Of a stretch of 13,374 nucleotides of DNA, positions 1 through 6,924 are shown piece after piece. The first letter of the stretch is position 1. The number at the start of each line of letters is the position of its first letter. A model generated the notes under the pieces. It had not been told where the DNA came from and ran no database searches. It saw only the letters and a program-made list of their open reading frames with translations. This DNA is from an uncultured Peptococcaceae bacterium (lineage in GTDB: Bacteria; Bacillota; Desulfotomaculia; Desulfotomaculales; Desulfocucumaceae). A program made the position numbers and the translations under genes. The DNA lies in the NCBI GenBank assembly GCA_958417755.1, contig CATZDY010000071.1, positions 1 through 13,374 of the forward strand, read 5' to 3'.

Positions 1-10
1 TAGCATAGTA

Positions 11-173
11 GTTTCAATTCCTTATAGGTAACTTATAAACGGTATTTGCAGCCAAGCTGCATTTACCTAAAAGGAAGTTTCAATTCCTTATAGGTAACTT
101 ATAAACCGATTCTTCGCATTTTGATTCCTCCTAAATATTTCTAGTTTCAATTCCTTATAGGTAACTTATAAAC
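11..173 (-). CRISPR. CRISPR array, leader-proximal end (3 repeats, 2 full spacers; continues left)
   Basis: Three identical 30-bp repeats lie at 11-40, 77-106 and 144-173. They begin GTTTCAATTCC and end AACTTATAAAC on the plus strand. The full spacers are 41-76 (36 bp) and 107-143 (37 bp); bases 1-10 are the end of a further spacer, so the array runs out of the window. On the minus strand each repeat ends in ATTGAAAC, the usual 8-nt 5' handle of crRNAs in type I-B/III-like systems. I therefore infer transcription leftward, with the newest spacer at 107-143. There is no degenerate terminal repeat at 173, consistent with a leader end. No cas gene is in the window, so the subtype cannot be fixed. 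Confidence 0.95.
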
Positions 174-360
174 CCATTTTACACGACTTTTGGGCATATG
201 AAAAGGTAAATTTTTATAAATAAATTCCTCTATTTTCCTAATATTCCTAGATTCATCCTCTTTCTTCCGAAAAATAGCATAAAATTGTCGTCGACCTCCC
301 GGGTTTTTTACACTATCTGAGGTCGACGACAATGTTGGCACATCATCTTACAAATCTTTG
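174..360 (-). promoter_or_regulatory. CRISPR leader (inferred) with long perfect inverted repeat
   Basis: This AT-rich, non-coding stretch borders the leader-proximal repeat on the side from which transcription would enter. It carries a perfect 14-bp inverted repeat, TTGTCGTCGACCTC at 285-298 and its complement at 319-332, separated by 20 nt that include CCCGGGTTTTTTAC. The dyad centre is about 135 bp from the first repeat. No convincing -35/-10 pair could be assigned. From 333 to 514 I see only AT-rich sequence without a gene. The leader role rests on position and repeat orientation, so it is inference. Confidence 0.65.
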
Positions 361-514
361 ACTCAGTCACCCTCTCTTAATTAATATTTTCATAAGAGAT
401 TCGGTTATTTTGCTCTTTGCTTGTCTTTTTTCAAATATTACCTTCTGTTTGTTTAGTTTTTCAAAAAAATATGTAAGGTCCCATATCTGCTATTCTTTGC
501 ATCAAAGTGTAACT

Positions 515-548
515 AAAAAAGATAAGATTGCCCTAAAGTTAGGGTCAA
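515..548 (-). terminator. Probable rho-independent terminator after the M13 peptidase gene
   Basis: Read on the minus strand, TTG-a-CCCTAA-ct-TTAGGG-CAA (548 down to 528) folds into a short stem. Eight bases later comes a six-T run (520-515). It starts 15 bp past the stop of the M13 gene. The stem is short and the T-run is displaced, so confidence is moderate. Confidence 0.5.
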
Positions 549-562
549 CTTAAGCCAAGGGA

Positions 563-2950
563 TTACCAGATATGAATCCTGTCTTTTGGGGCCACATACA
601 TGCCGTCAGCTTCTCTGATGCCATAGGTTTCATAGAATTCCGCAAAATTCACTAAAACTCGGTTCACTCGCAGGGACATGGGACTATGGACATCCTGGAC
701 CAAATGAGTAAGACTTGCACTGGTGGATACCCGTACCTGGGCGTAATGGCGGAAAAAGGCATCATAATCAGGGTTCTCCAATTGCTTTAACATTTGTAGT
801 ACACAGGCCATGCCCCCTATATCCGCTATATTTTCATTTAAAGTTTGTACCCCGTCCACATACACATTAGGGGCAATTTCCTGCCCAGCATAAAAGTCTA
901 CCACTTGTTGGCAAAGTTTTTGAAAATTATCAGCATCTTCTTGGGTCCACCAATTGACAGCCCGTCCCTTTTCATCATACTGGGCCCCAGTACTATCAAA
1001 GGCATGGGTGATTTCATGGGCAATGATGGTGCCAATGCCCCCCAGGTTTGCTTCTAGCTTGGCTTTGCCATCATAAAAAGGGGCTTGCAACATGGCCGCA
1101 GGAATGGCCATGAGGTTTCCGGTGGGTTTATAGCCAGCATTTACAGTCATGGGAGATAAAGCCCAGGCATTGTGAGGAACCAAATTTTTCTGTTTTTGGA
1201 CATTTTGCTTTACCTTATGGCGTTCCAGGGCTGCCATATTGGCCATATAACTGCCTCCTTCTGCCAGCCCTTTGATGTTCACAGGGGGCAATGTATTCTC
1301 CCAAGTATCTGGATAGGCCACTTGGATTTGCATGGTATTTAATTTTTGCAAAGCTTCTCTTTTGGTGGCTGCACTCATCCAAGTCAATCCCTTGATGCGC
1401 TCTTGATACACAGCAATCAAACCTTGTACCATTTTCTCCACATCTTCTTTTACAGCTGGGGAACAATAGCGCGCCACATACTTTTGGTCCAAACAAAAAC
1501 TGAGATGCTCCAAAATCTGCCCCAGGGCCTCTTGCTCCAAGGTTTTGGGGGTTAAGATCTTTATCTTTTGGCCTTTATAGGTTGCCACAGCGTCCAGAAA
1601 ATCTTGGCTTAAATAAGAGGCATTGTCTTGTAATAGCTTTAGCTTGGCCACAATTTTCAACAAATCAAGGTGTGCTGGCTCCAAGTATTGACCCCAGGCT
1701 TGGAAGGCAGTAAAATTGGCTACCAACAGTTTGTCCGGCACTACATAATCCATGGCAGCAATCAATGCTTGGGGATTTCCCTGGGGAATCATGGCTTGGA
1801 GATTTTTCATGCGATAAGGGGTATAGGCTGCCATTTCTTCCTGATCCTCTGGCATGCTTTGGTATAAAGTTGCTTCCATATCCATATAGGCTTTTACTTG
1901 GTCCTTCGCAGTTTCCGAAGATTCGCCGCTCAATACCAGGAGCTTGGTCAAATATGTTTGGTAACGTTGGTATTCTGCTCCCAAAGGGTTTTGGTATATC
2001 TCCTTGGCCCCATAGGGAAGAAAACCTCGGATCCCCAGGGAAATGTCGTTTCGGTTTTCCTGGCTCTGCAAAAGCAAAAGGGTAAAAAAGGAGCTTTTGC
2101 CCAATTCCTGGGCCATCCACCGGTCTACTTGCATAAGAGCTGGCATTGTTTCTGCTTGGCTAATTGCCTCCAGATAGGGTTGTAACGGTGCCACGCCCTG
2201 GGCGTTACGAGCTTTCATATCCACAATGTTGTGGTAAAAATCATACATTCTTTGCTCATTGCTGCCTTGGGCATGGGGGGTTTGGATGATTTCTTGCACC
2301 AAGGCAATTTGCTGCTTATGGACTTTATCCACCAAGTCCATGACCATACTGTTTTCTTTTTCACCTTCTGGTATGGTACTGTGGTCCAACCAATCTTTGT
2401 TGATGGTATTGTAAAAATCATCCCTCATATTGCTGCCCAAATGGGCCCAAATACGCCGGATAATCCTTTGGGCTTCCTCCAAGGTCATGGGTTCATTGCC
2501 ATGAAGGCAGTTATCTTTGGTTGCAGCCAAAATGCCTCCTTGCCGCAAATTTTCCACCGCAGCATTGGCCCAATCCGGTACATCCATAAAAGCCACATGT
2601 TGGGGGCTAAGGCGGGCATCGTTTCCCTTTGGTTTAGGCAAGGGACCAAAAAGCCGGCTGATGAGCACCAAGGTTTCCAAACGGGTCATGGGCTTTTGCC
2701 CTGTCCAACTCCCCTCCCCCAAGTCTTTGGTCAAGGCATTTTGATCCTTTGGGAGAGCCTGATAATCATCCGCTGCGGTCATTAAGAAGGCCAACATCTG
2801 CTCCCGGGTGGCGTAGGCAGGGTTAGTCAACGCCCCTTGTTCCGTTAAATCATTGAGAACCGTGCCAGCAAAGGCTGAGGGCACATTTGAACAAAGCAAA
2901 ATCAAAGCCAACAAAAGGGCTCCCACTTGTTTTTTGATGTTTTGGTTCAT
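563..2950 (-). CDS. Secreted SLH-domain M13 family (neprilysin/PepO-like) zinc metallopeptidase
   Basis: A 795-aa exported zinc endopeptidase. Residues 1-28 are a type I signal peptide (KK, hydrophobic core, AFA cleavage site). Residues about 40-172 resemble S-layer homology repeats (MTRLETLVLISRLF at 88-101; a fuller copy at about 122-172), which would hold the enzyme at the cell wall. The M13 N-terminal domain starts near 176 (DDFYNTINKDWL). The catalytic domain has the substrate-binding NAGY at 604-607, the zinc site HEITH at 645-649, and ENIAD at 706-710 supplying the third ligand Glu706. It ends in RIHIW, like the ...VW end of the family. All key residues are present, so it should be active. 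An AAAGGTAGG ribosome site precedes the ATG. It faces away from the methyl-transfer genes and has its own terminator, so it is probably unrelated to them. Confidence 0.95.
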   Translation of the reverse strand: MNQNIKKQVGALLLALILLCSNVPSAFAGTVLNDLTEQGALTNPAYATREQMLAFLMTAADDYQALPKDQNALTKDLGEGSWTGQKPMTRLETLVLISRLFGPLPKPKGNDARLSPQHVAFMDVPDWANAAVENLRQGGILAATKDNCLHGNEPMTLEEAQRIIRRIWAHLGSNMRDDFYNTINKDWLDHSTIPEGEKENSMVMDLVDKVHKQQIALVQEIIQTPHAQGSNEQRMYDFYHNIVDMKARNAQGVAPLQPYLEAISQAETMPALMQVDRWMAQELGKSSFFTLLLLQSQENRNDISLGIRGFLPYGAKEIYQNPLGAEYQRYQTYLTKLLVLSGESSETAKDQVKAYMDMEATLYQSMPEDQEEMAAYTPYRMKNLQAMIPQGNPQALIAAMDYVVPDKLLVANFTAFQAWGQYLEPAHLDLLKIVAKLKLLQDNASYLSQDFLDAVATYKGQKIKILTPKTLEQEALGQILEHLSFCLDQKYVARYCSPAVKEDVEKMVQGLIAVYQERIKGLTWMSAATKREALQKLNTMQIQVAYPDTWENTLPPVNIKGLAEGGSYMANMAALERHKVKQNVQKQKNLVPHNAWALSPMTVNAGYKPTGNLMAIPAAMLQAPFYDGKAKLEANLGGIGTIIAHEITHAFDSTGAQYDEKGRAVNWWTQEDADNFQKLCQQVVDFYAGQEIAPNVYVDGVQTLNENIADIGGMACVLQMLKQLENPDYDAFFRHYAQVRVSTSASLTHLVQDVHSPMSLRVNRVLVNFAEFYETYGIREADGMYVAPKDRIHIW

Positions 2951-3055
2951 GGATTCCTACCTTTCTTCCTGCTAAGAAACATCCTGCTGGAAAACAGCTG
3001 GTTGTCTCTGGGTTTATAGTATATTACATGAATCACCCTGTTTTCCCTGCCCATG

Positions 3056-3087
3056 AAAAAAAGGCCAAGGGAAATTTGGCCTTTTTC
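3056..3087. terminator. Bidirectional terminator between the ferredoxin and M13 genes
   Basis: A perfect 11-bp dyad, AAAAAGGCCAA (3058-3068) and TTGGCCTTTTT (3076-3086), has a 7-nt loop. It gives a GC-containing stem followed by a T-run in either direction. On the minus strand it lies about 70 bp past the stop of the flavodoxin/ferredoxin gene, insulating the M13 gene. No M13 promoter with a good -35 was found in 2960-3050. Confidence 0.85.
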
Positions 3088-3157
3088 TAGTTCCATTGTA
3101 AGCTATCCTTTGTTTTATTTCCTTGGCTTCAAACCGGGCAATGGATTTGTCCTTATT

Positions 3158-3934
3158 CTAAAGGAAAATTTCCGGTTCCCTGCGGGTACTGCATTTTATT
3201 GCAAAGGCCTTGCTGGTGGTTTGATACATTTCCCCCCGGAATTGCCGGGCCTGTGCTGGGCAGATATAAATACAAGCAGTGCAAGAAATACACCGGGCTG
3301 GATCCGTTTGGGTAGGATCATCCTCTGCAATGGCCTTGGTGGGGCAAATGGCCACACAGGTTTGGCATTTGGTACAAGCAGCATCCCCTGTGGGAATGAG
3401 GGGCAAGGCTGTTGTCTCCTTATAGGGCCGGTTTCCTTTTACTGTTTCTTGGAGAACAAAAGCCTCTTTTCCCTTGGCCAATTTTTCTTGGCACTGTCGG
3501 GCAAATTGGGTGATTTTCTGTTGATCCTCTCCGTCAGGCCTGGCTGTGGCCACAACGGGAAAAATGGAATGCCGGGCAATAAAGGCAGCAGCCCCCAGGA
3601 CCAAAAAACCCTTGGCTTGCAGTAGATCGCACAATTCCACCAAGGCATCGTCATAATCCCGATTGCCATACACCACAATGGCCACAGCCGGGGTGTTTTG
3701 GCCTTTGAGTTTGGCAAGCATGGCCGGGCAAACGGAAGGAATCCTACCGGCAAACACGGGCAGGCCCACCACCACAAAATCCTCTGGGCCAAATGAGGTT
3801 TCCTCTGTAGGAGGATTGTTGAGCAAATCAATGGTTTTGGCTTGGCCTGTCAATGCCTGGGTAAAATGGGCCAGCACCTGGGCGGTTGTTCCGCTGGGGC
3901 TGAAATGGATTTGGGTTGTGCTGTCACAATACAT
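3158..3934 (-). CDS. EFR1-type flavodoxin-like / 2x[4Fe-4S] ferredoxin protein
   Basis: A 258-aa soluble electron carrier. The N-terminal flavodoxin-like half carries FSPSGTT at 11-17, the FMN phosphate-binding loop. The C-terminal part has two classical four-cysteine motifs: C187-x2-C190-x2-C193-x3-C197 with a following Pro, and C215-x2-C218-x2-C221-x3-C225-P. This order is that of the EFR1 family (flavodoxin domain fused to a bacterial two-cluster ferredoxin), which is common in anaerobes. It is preceded by an ideal AAGGAGG at 3942-3948, nine bases from the ATG. The redox partner is not known. In this neighbourhood it could feed low-potential electrons to a corrinoid-reactivating step, but nothing in the sequence proves that. 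Confidence 0.9.
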   Translation of the reverse strand: MYCDSTTQIHFSPSGTTAQVLAHFTQALTGQAKTIDLLNNPPTEETSFGPEDFVVVGLPVFAGRIPSVCPAMLAKLKGQNTPAVAIVVYGNRDYDDALVELCDLLQAKGFLVLGAAAFIARHSIFPVVATARPDGEDQQKITQFARQCQEKLAKGKEAFVLQETVKGNRPYKETTALPLIPTGDAACTKCQTCVAICPTKAIAEDDPTQTDPARCISCTACIYICPAQARQFRGEMYQTTSKAFAIKCSTRREPEIFL

Positions 3935-4196
3935 AAAATAGCCTCCTTTTAAAACTCTTTACCGTTTTCCGCGAACCACCACAATCCTCATAACAGGCTT
4001 TTGCCTGGAATAACCTTCTCTTTTAAGATCTTAAGGCCTAAAACCCCACCCTTTGCCTTGCAGATTTGGGGGTCAAAATGCGAGCCCGATAAATTTCTAA
4101 CAGGACTTACAACATAAGGTCTGTATAGCGCTACAAAGTCCTATGTTTTACAAGAATTTGCCAAGGGTTAAAAATTAATTGCCTTCCCCTGATATT
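3935..4196 (-). other. Intergenic region upstream of the EFR1 gene
   Basis: A non-coding stretch of 262 bp. It contains a small tetraloop hairpin CAGGC-tttt-GCCTG at 3994-4007. It also holds two interleaved inverted repeats: AGGACTT 4102-4108 with AAGTCCT 4136-4142, and AACATA 4111-4116 with TATGTT 4143-4148. The TAGCGCTA palindrome at 4125-4132 lies between them. I found no convincing terminator for the DUF1638 gene and no clear promoter. Confidence 0.4.
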
Positions 4197-4868
4197 TTAA
4201 ATGGCCCTTCCATCAAAATGCTTCATTGTCACCCGTTCCCCTGGACCAAACACACAAAATTCTTCATCCCAAGCGCAGGTTAATAATTTATCAATGCTGC
4301 GCATTGTCCCTTGGCATACTCCAGCCTTAAGCCCTAAGGTGCTGGCAATTTGCTCTGCAATAGGCAGGTACTCCTCCACCCCATAGCTAGGCAAAGCAAT
4401 GAGCTTTACTTCATTGTAGTGACCATACATGAGCTGGAGTAACCGCTGCCCCTTTTTCTCTCCATACTGCTCCACATACTGTTTAAGCTTGTGTTGGATC
4501 GCCTCGTCGTAATCCAGCCACCCGCTGGTATAATACATACAATCTGTGCGGGTTTGGGGGCTAACCCCAGGCTTAGTGGTTAAATACATACGAATGCAAT
4601 CATCGAACTTGGGGATTACCAAAATTGCCTGGGGGCTAACCAGGTCCAGCACACTATTGCCGCATAGACAAAAGCCCAGCAAAATATATTGTTTATCCTG
4701 ATGTTTGTTAATTTCTGTTTGCAAATGCTCCTGCAATTGCTTGGGAACCTCATGAAGAGCCCGGTCCACCCAAACCACAGGCAGATCCAAGCCCTGGGCT
4801 TGCTTGGATTTGTTGATTTCAGGTTCCAACATGGAACAGGCAATGAGAATGCTATTTTCCTTGTTCAT
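4197..4868 (-). CDS. DUF1638 domain-containing protein
   Basis: A 223-aa cytoplasmic protein with the landmarks of the DUF1638 family: IACSMLEPEI near the start (Cys11), LGFCLCGNS (Cys67 and Cys69), VIPKFDDCIRMYL (Asp89, Asp90, Cys91) and MYYTSGWLDYDEA at 111-123. There are eight cysteines, at 11, 67, 69, 91, 110, 185, 198 and 205. The reaction is unknown. Family members recur beside corrinoid proteins and methyltransferases in methanogens and anaerobic bacteria (from memory), and this copy also sits in such a neighbourhood. It has its own promoter (5060-5087), a 185-nt leader, and an AGGAGGT ribosome site at 4875-4881. Family assignment is good; any role in corrinoid methyl transfer is inference. 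Confidence 0.85.
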   Translation of the reverse strand: MNKENSILIACSMLEPEINKSKQAQGLDLPVVWVDRALHEVPKQLQEHLQTEINKHQDKQYILLGFCLCGNSVLDLVSPQAILVIPKFDDCIRMYLTTKPGVSPQTRTDCMYYTSGWLDYDEAIQHKLKQYVEQYGEKKGQRLLQLMYGHYNEVKLIALPSYGVEEYLPIAEQIASTLGLKAGVCQGTMRSIDKLLTCAWDEEFCVFGPGERVTMKHFDGRAI

Positions 4869-4893
4869 ACTCTTACCTCCTGGGAAGCCCTGA

Positions 4894-4935
4894 CAGTTTG
4901 CAAAAAAATTGCGAAGAAAACTGCTTATTCAGTTT
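4894..4935 (-). promoter_or_regulatory. Possible switching hairpins in the DUF1638 leader
   Basis: In the minus-strand leader the order is AAACTG (4935-4930), CAGTTT (4923-4918), AAACTG (4899-4894). The middle element can pair with either flank. The second pairing encloses a GCAA/TTGC mini-stem with a run of U. These alternative folds lie just before the AGGAGGT ribosome site. Such an arrangement suits attenuation or translation control, but the stems are only six pairs long. Confidence 0.3.
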
Positions 4936-5059
4936 CTCCTAAAATTGAAGTTATTCCCAAAAACCCCTTGGGCATATAACCTTTTTCTCTGTTACCAGCT
5001 CTCTATTCCTGAGTCTGGGCTTTTGCCGTTTCTCTGGGGAAGAATATTATTTTGTAACC

Positions 5060-5087
5060 ATTGTATTACATCAACTTTCTTTGTCAA
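5060..5087 (-). promoter_or_regulatory. Sigma-A-type promoter of the DUF1638 gene
   Basis: On the minus strand there is a perfect TTGACA (5082-5087), 16 bp of spacer and TACAAT (5060-5065). Transcription should start near 5053, giving a leader of about 185 nt before the DUF1638 ATG. The promoter lies just after the terminator of the upstream gene (5146-5172), so DUF1638 appears to be transcribed separately from the membrane-protein gene. Confidence 0.75.
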
Positions 5088-5145
5088 TCCCAGGCTCTCA
5101 GCAAAACACTTCACCTAAAAAAAAGGACTTGAGAAAATAATTGTC

Positions 5146-5172
5146 AAAAAGGACGAACACACCGGTTCGCCC
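5146..5172 (-). terminator. Rho-independent terminator after the membrane-protein gene
   Basis: On the minus strand GGGCGAAC-cggtgt-GTTCGTCC (5172 to 5151) forms an eight-pair stem with one G-U pair, followed at once by five T (5150-5146). It lies about 100 bp after the stop of the membrane-protein gene. A second stem, GGCTGAC/GTCAGCC (5221-5227 with 5251-5257), stands between stop and terminator. Confidence 0.8.
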
Positions 5173-5270
5173 TGGGAAAAATGATTATACTTTCTATTGC
5201 CCTCCTGTGTTTCCATGTTTGGCTGACAGTATGGCAAACCATGGCTTAAAGTCAGCCAGCACCTTATTAT

Positions 5271-6329
5271 TTAATCCACATCCGCCCAAGTGCCTGGCGT
5301 CTTTTGTCCAACCCAAAGATAGGGCTCCATTCCTGCTTGGAAGGAATACACGAAAACAAAGGTCCAACCCACCAACTGCCAAGCCAGGACTTGGGCATAC
5401 CATAAAACTGAGGCATAATCCAGAGTAGGATAAAGCAGTTGTGTTAAGACAATGGCCAGCCAAGCAATAAGAGCACAAAGGGCAAACACCACAACCCCGG
5501 CCACCGGGGTAGCCCAGGGTTGCCGCATGCGACTAAAAGGCCAGCAATGCACCATTTGTAAACCTGCGAAGGTCAAGCCACAGGCCACGGCAAACCAAAC
5601 GCCAATTTCATTCAAAAACCCCAAATAAGACCAGGTCCAGGAATCAGCCCAAGTGGAAACTGTTTCCCAGCCTCCAATCCAAGAAGCAATGTGTTGGGCA
5701 AGCCACATAAGACCGAATAAAAGGGCCCACACGCAAATGCTGAATATTGGCTGTTTTACTTTTCGAAAGTAATAGGCAGCCCCGCCGGTGACCATGAGAA
5801 TCTGTAGAAAACAAAACCAATAGGCAGGAAACCAGTTGATGGTATTGAGAATCAGGCTGGTTCCCCCAATGGCAATGATGAGATTCATCAAAGTCCTGGT
5901 GGTGGGTTTCACATCAGGCAAATGGGCATCCCCGCCTACAAAACTGGTGGCAGCGATAAAAAGCCACAAAGTGGCCACAATGGGAAACCCCCAAGTCACC
6001 AAATCCACCTGAAAAACCAAGTGCAAAACAAGAATGAATAAAACTTGGCAAACAAGGGATAAAACCAACAAACCAAAACCCTTGGCCCAGCGATTTTTCA
6101 CCTGGTGGAAAGGCCAATTCTCGGCCAAACCGTGTAAACATACCTGTAATGCCAGTAACGGCCCAAAGATGCAAGCAGCATATTCTGCTTGGGCTTTTTC
6201 CATAAATAAGGAAAAAAACGGTATGATGAGCAAAAAGGTTATGATGGTTAATAGAAATGAAACCAAAATCCAAGGCAGTCCTTTTAAAAAATCACGGCTA
6301 TCTGGAATCCTTATTTCCAGGGTTGTCAT
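5271..6329 (-). CDS. Uncharacterised polytopic, tryptophan-rich membrane protein
   Basis: I do not recognise the family. The reading frame opens at a TTG at 6335, but CCCTCCT (AGGAGGG) at 6337-6343 is 7 nt from the ATG at 6329 and only 1 nt from the TTG; I therefore take the ATG, giving 352 aa. About ten hydrophobic helices are visible (numbering from the TTG: about 21-44, 52-71, 86-108, 114-132, 148-166, 168-190, 197-220, 237-262, 275-300, 309-332). Tryptophan is very frequent (23 residues, 6.5%), with a W-rich stretch at 219-235 in a loop between helices 7 and 8. No ABC, MFS or sodium-symporter signature is seen. Its place between a methyltransferase and DUF1638 would suit a substrate transporter or a membrane partner, which is only a guess. 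Confidence 0.8.
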   Translation of the reverse strand: MTTLEIRIPDSRDFLKGLPWILVSFLLTIITFLLIIPFFSLFMEKAQAEYAACIFGPLLALQVCLHGLAENWPFHQVKNRWAKGFGLLVLSLVCQVLFILVLHLVFQVDLVTWGFPIVATLWLFIAATSFVGGDAHLPDVKPTTRTLMNLIIAIGGTSLILNTINWFPAYWFCFLQILMVTGGAAYYFRKVKQPIFSICVWALLFGLMWLAQHIASWIGGWETVSTWADSWTWSYLGFLNEIGVWFAVACGLTFAGLQMVHCWPFSRMRQPWATPVAGVVVFALCALIAWLAIVLTQLLYPTLDYASVLWYAQVLAWQLVGWTFVFVYSFQAGMEPYLWVGQKTPGTWADVD

Positions 6330-6380
6330 GGCCAATCCCTCCTATCTCAAAATCCGGAATTGATACATTTACCTTCACAG

Positions 6381-6522
6381 CAAGTACAGGTGTTATTATT
6401 GGTACTTGTTCCTGCTAAGTCTTGGCCTTTATATTTTTCATCTGTTTTATGGATAAAGGCTTAAGAAAGTCATTTTACTTTATGGTTGTCCTCAAACCAA
6501 AGGCATTTCTTTGAGGACAACC
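6381..6522 (-). promoter_or_regulatory. Three successive hairpins upstream of the membrane-protein gene
   Basis: Three dyads lie in tandem 50-195 bp before the ATG: CAAGTAC/GTACTTG (6381-6387, 6402-6408); GCCTTTAT/ATAAAGGC (6425-6432, 6453-6460); and a perfect 13-bp one, GGTTGTCCTCAAA and its complement (6484-6496, 6510-6522; 13-nt loop). None has a T-run, so they do not look like simple terminators. They may form a structured 5' leader or operators. I cannot match them to a known riboswitch class. Confidence 0.45.
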
Positions 6523-6924
6523 TGAATTTATCTTGCTTTAAAATCTTTTTAACGAACATTAGGAAACAAGCAGCCCTTAGCAATACTGAAAGTTTTTGCA
6601 GTAATGATTCAATTTTCCTGGGCAATAGGAATGAATGGGTAATAAAGGGGTTTTTCTGAAAAATAGTAAATCAAACACTGCTACTAAACCCAAGAACAAT
6701 AGGGTTGTACAGAAAGAAAAAACATCAACCACAGCAATTTGGGCGAAACCTTAGGAAAGCCAATTTTCCGTAAGTTTGTACTTAAGACATAAAATAAAGG
6801 GAACTGATATCTTTACATAAAAGGATTCTAGAAAAATCGTGGGTAAAAGTATGGTTTGGGTTAGAAATGAAGAGTGGCTCCTGATTTAATATTTTGCGGT
6901 TTTGTTTCATGGGCACTTTAAGTA
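6523..6924. other. Gene-free stretch downstream of the MtmB gene
   Basis: An AT-rich 400-bp region without a supported gene on either strand. The only structure seen is an imperfect hairpin at 6746-6777 (GGAAA-gccaat-TTTCC extended by CTTA/TAAG and AAA/TTT with single-base bulges), without a T-run. No clear terminator for the methyltransferase gene was found. Confidence 0.4.

Noticed and set aside
147..341. Open frame of 64 codons on the minus strand covering the CRISPR leader and first repeat
   Set aside because: It has no ribosome site, runs through the inverted repeat and ends inside a CRISPR repeat; it is a chance frame.
2231..2785. 184-codon plus-strand open frame opposite the M13 gene
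   Set aside because: It lies fully inside the well-supported M13 peptidase gene and has no ribosome site or domain.
4980..5053. Cyclic-di-GMP (GEMM-like) riboswitch in the DUF1638 leader
   Set aside because: ACGGCAAAAGCC and AGCTGGTAAC look loosely similar, but the GGGCAAACC block and the supporting stem are missing.
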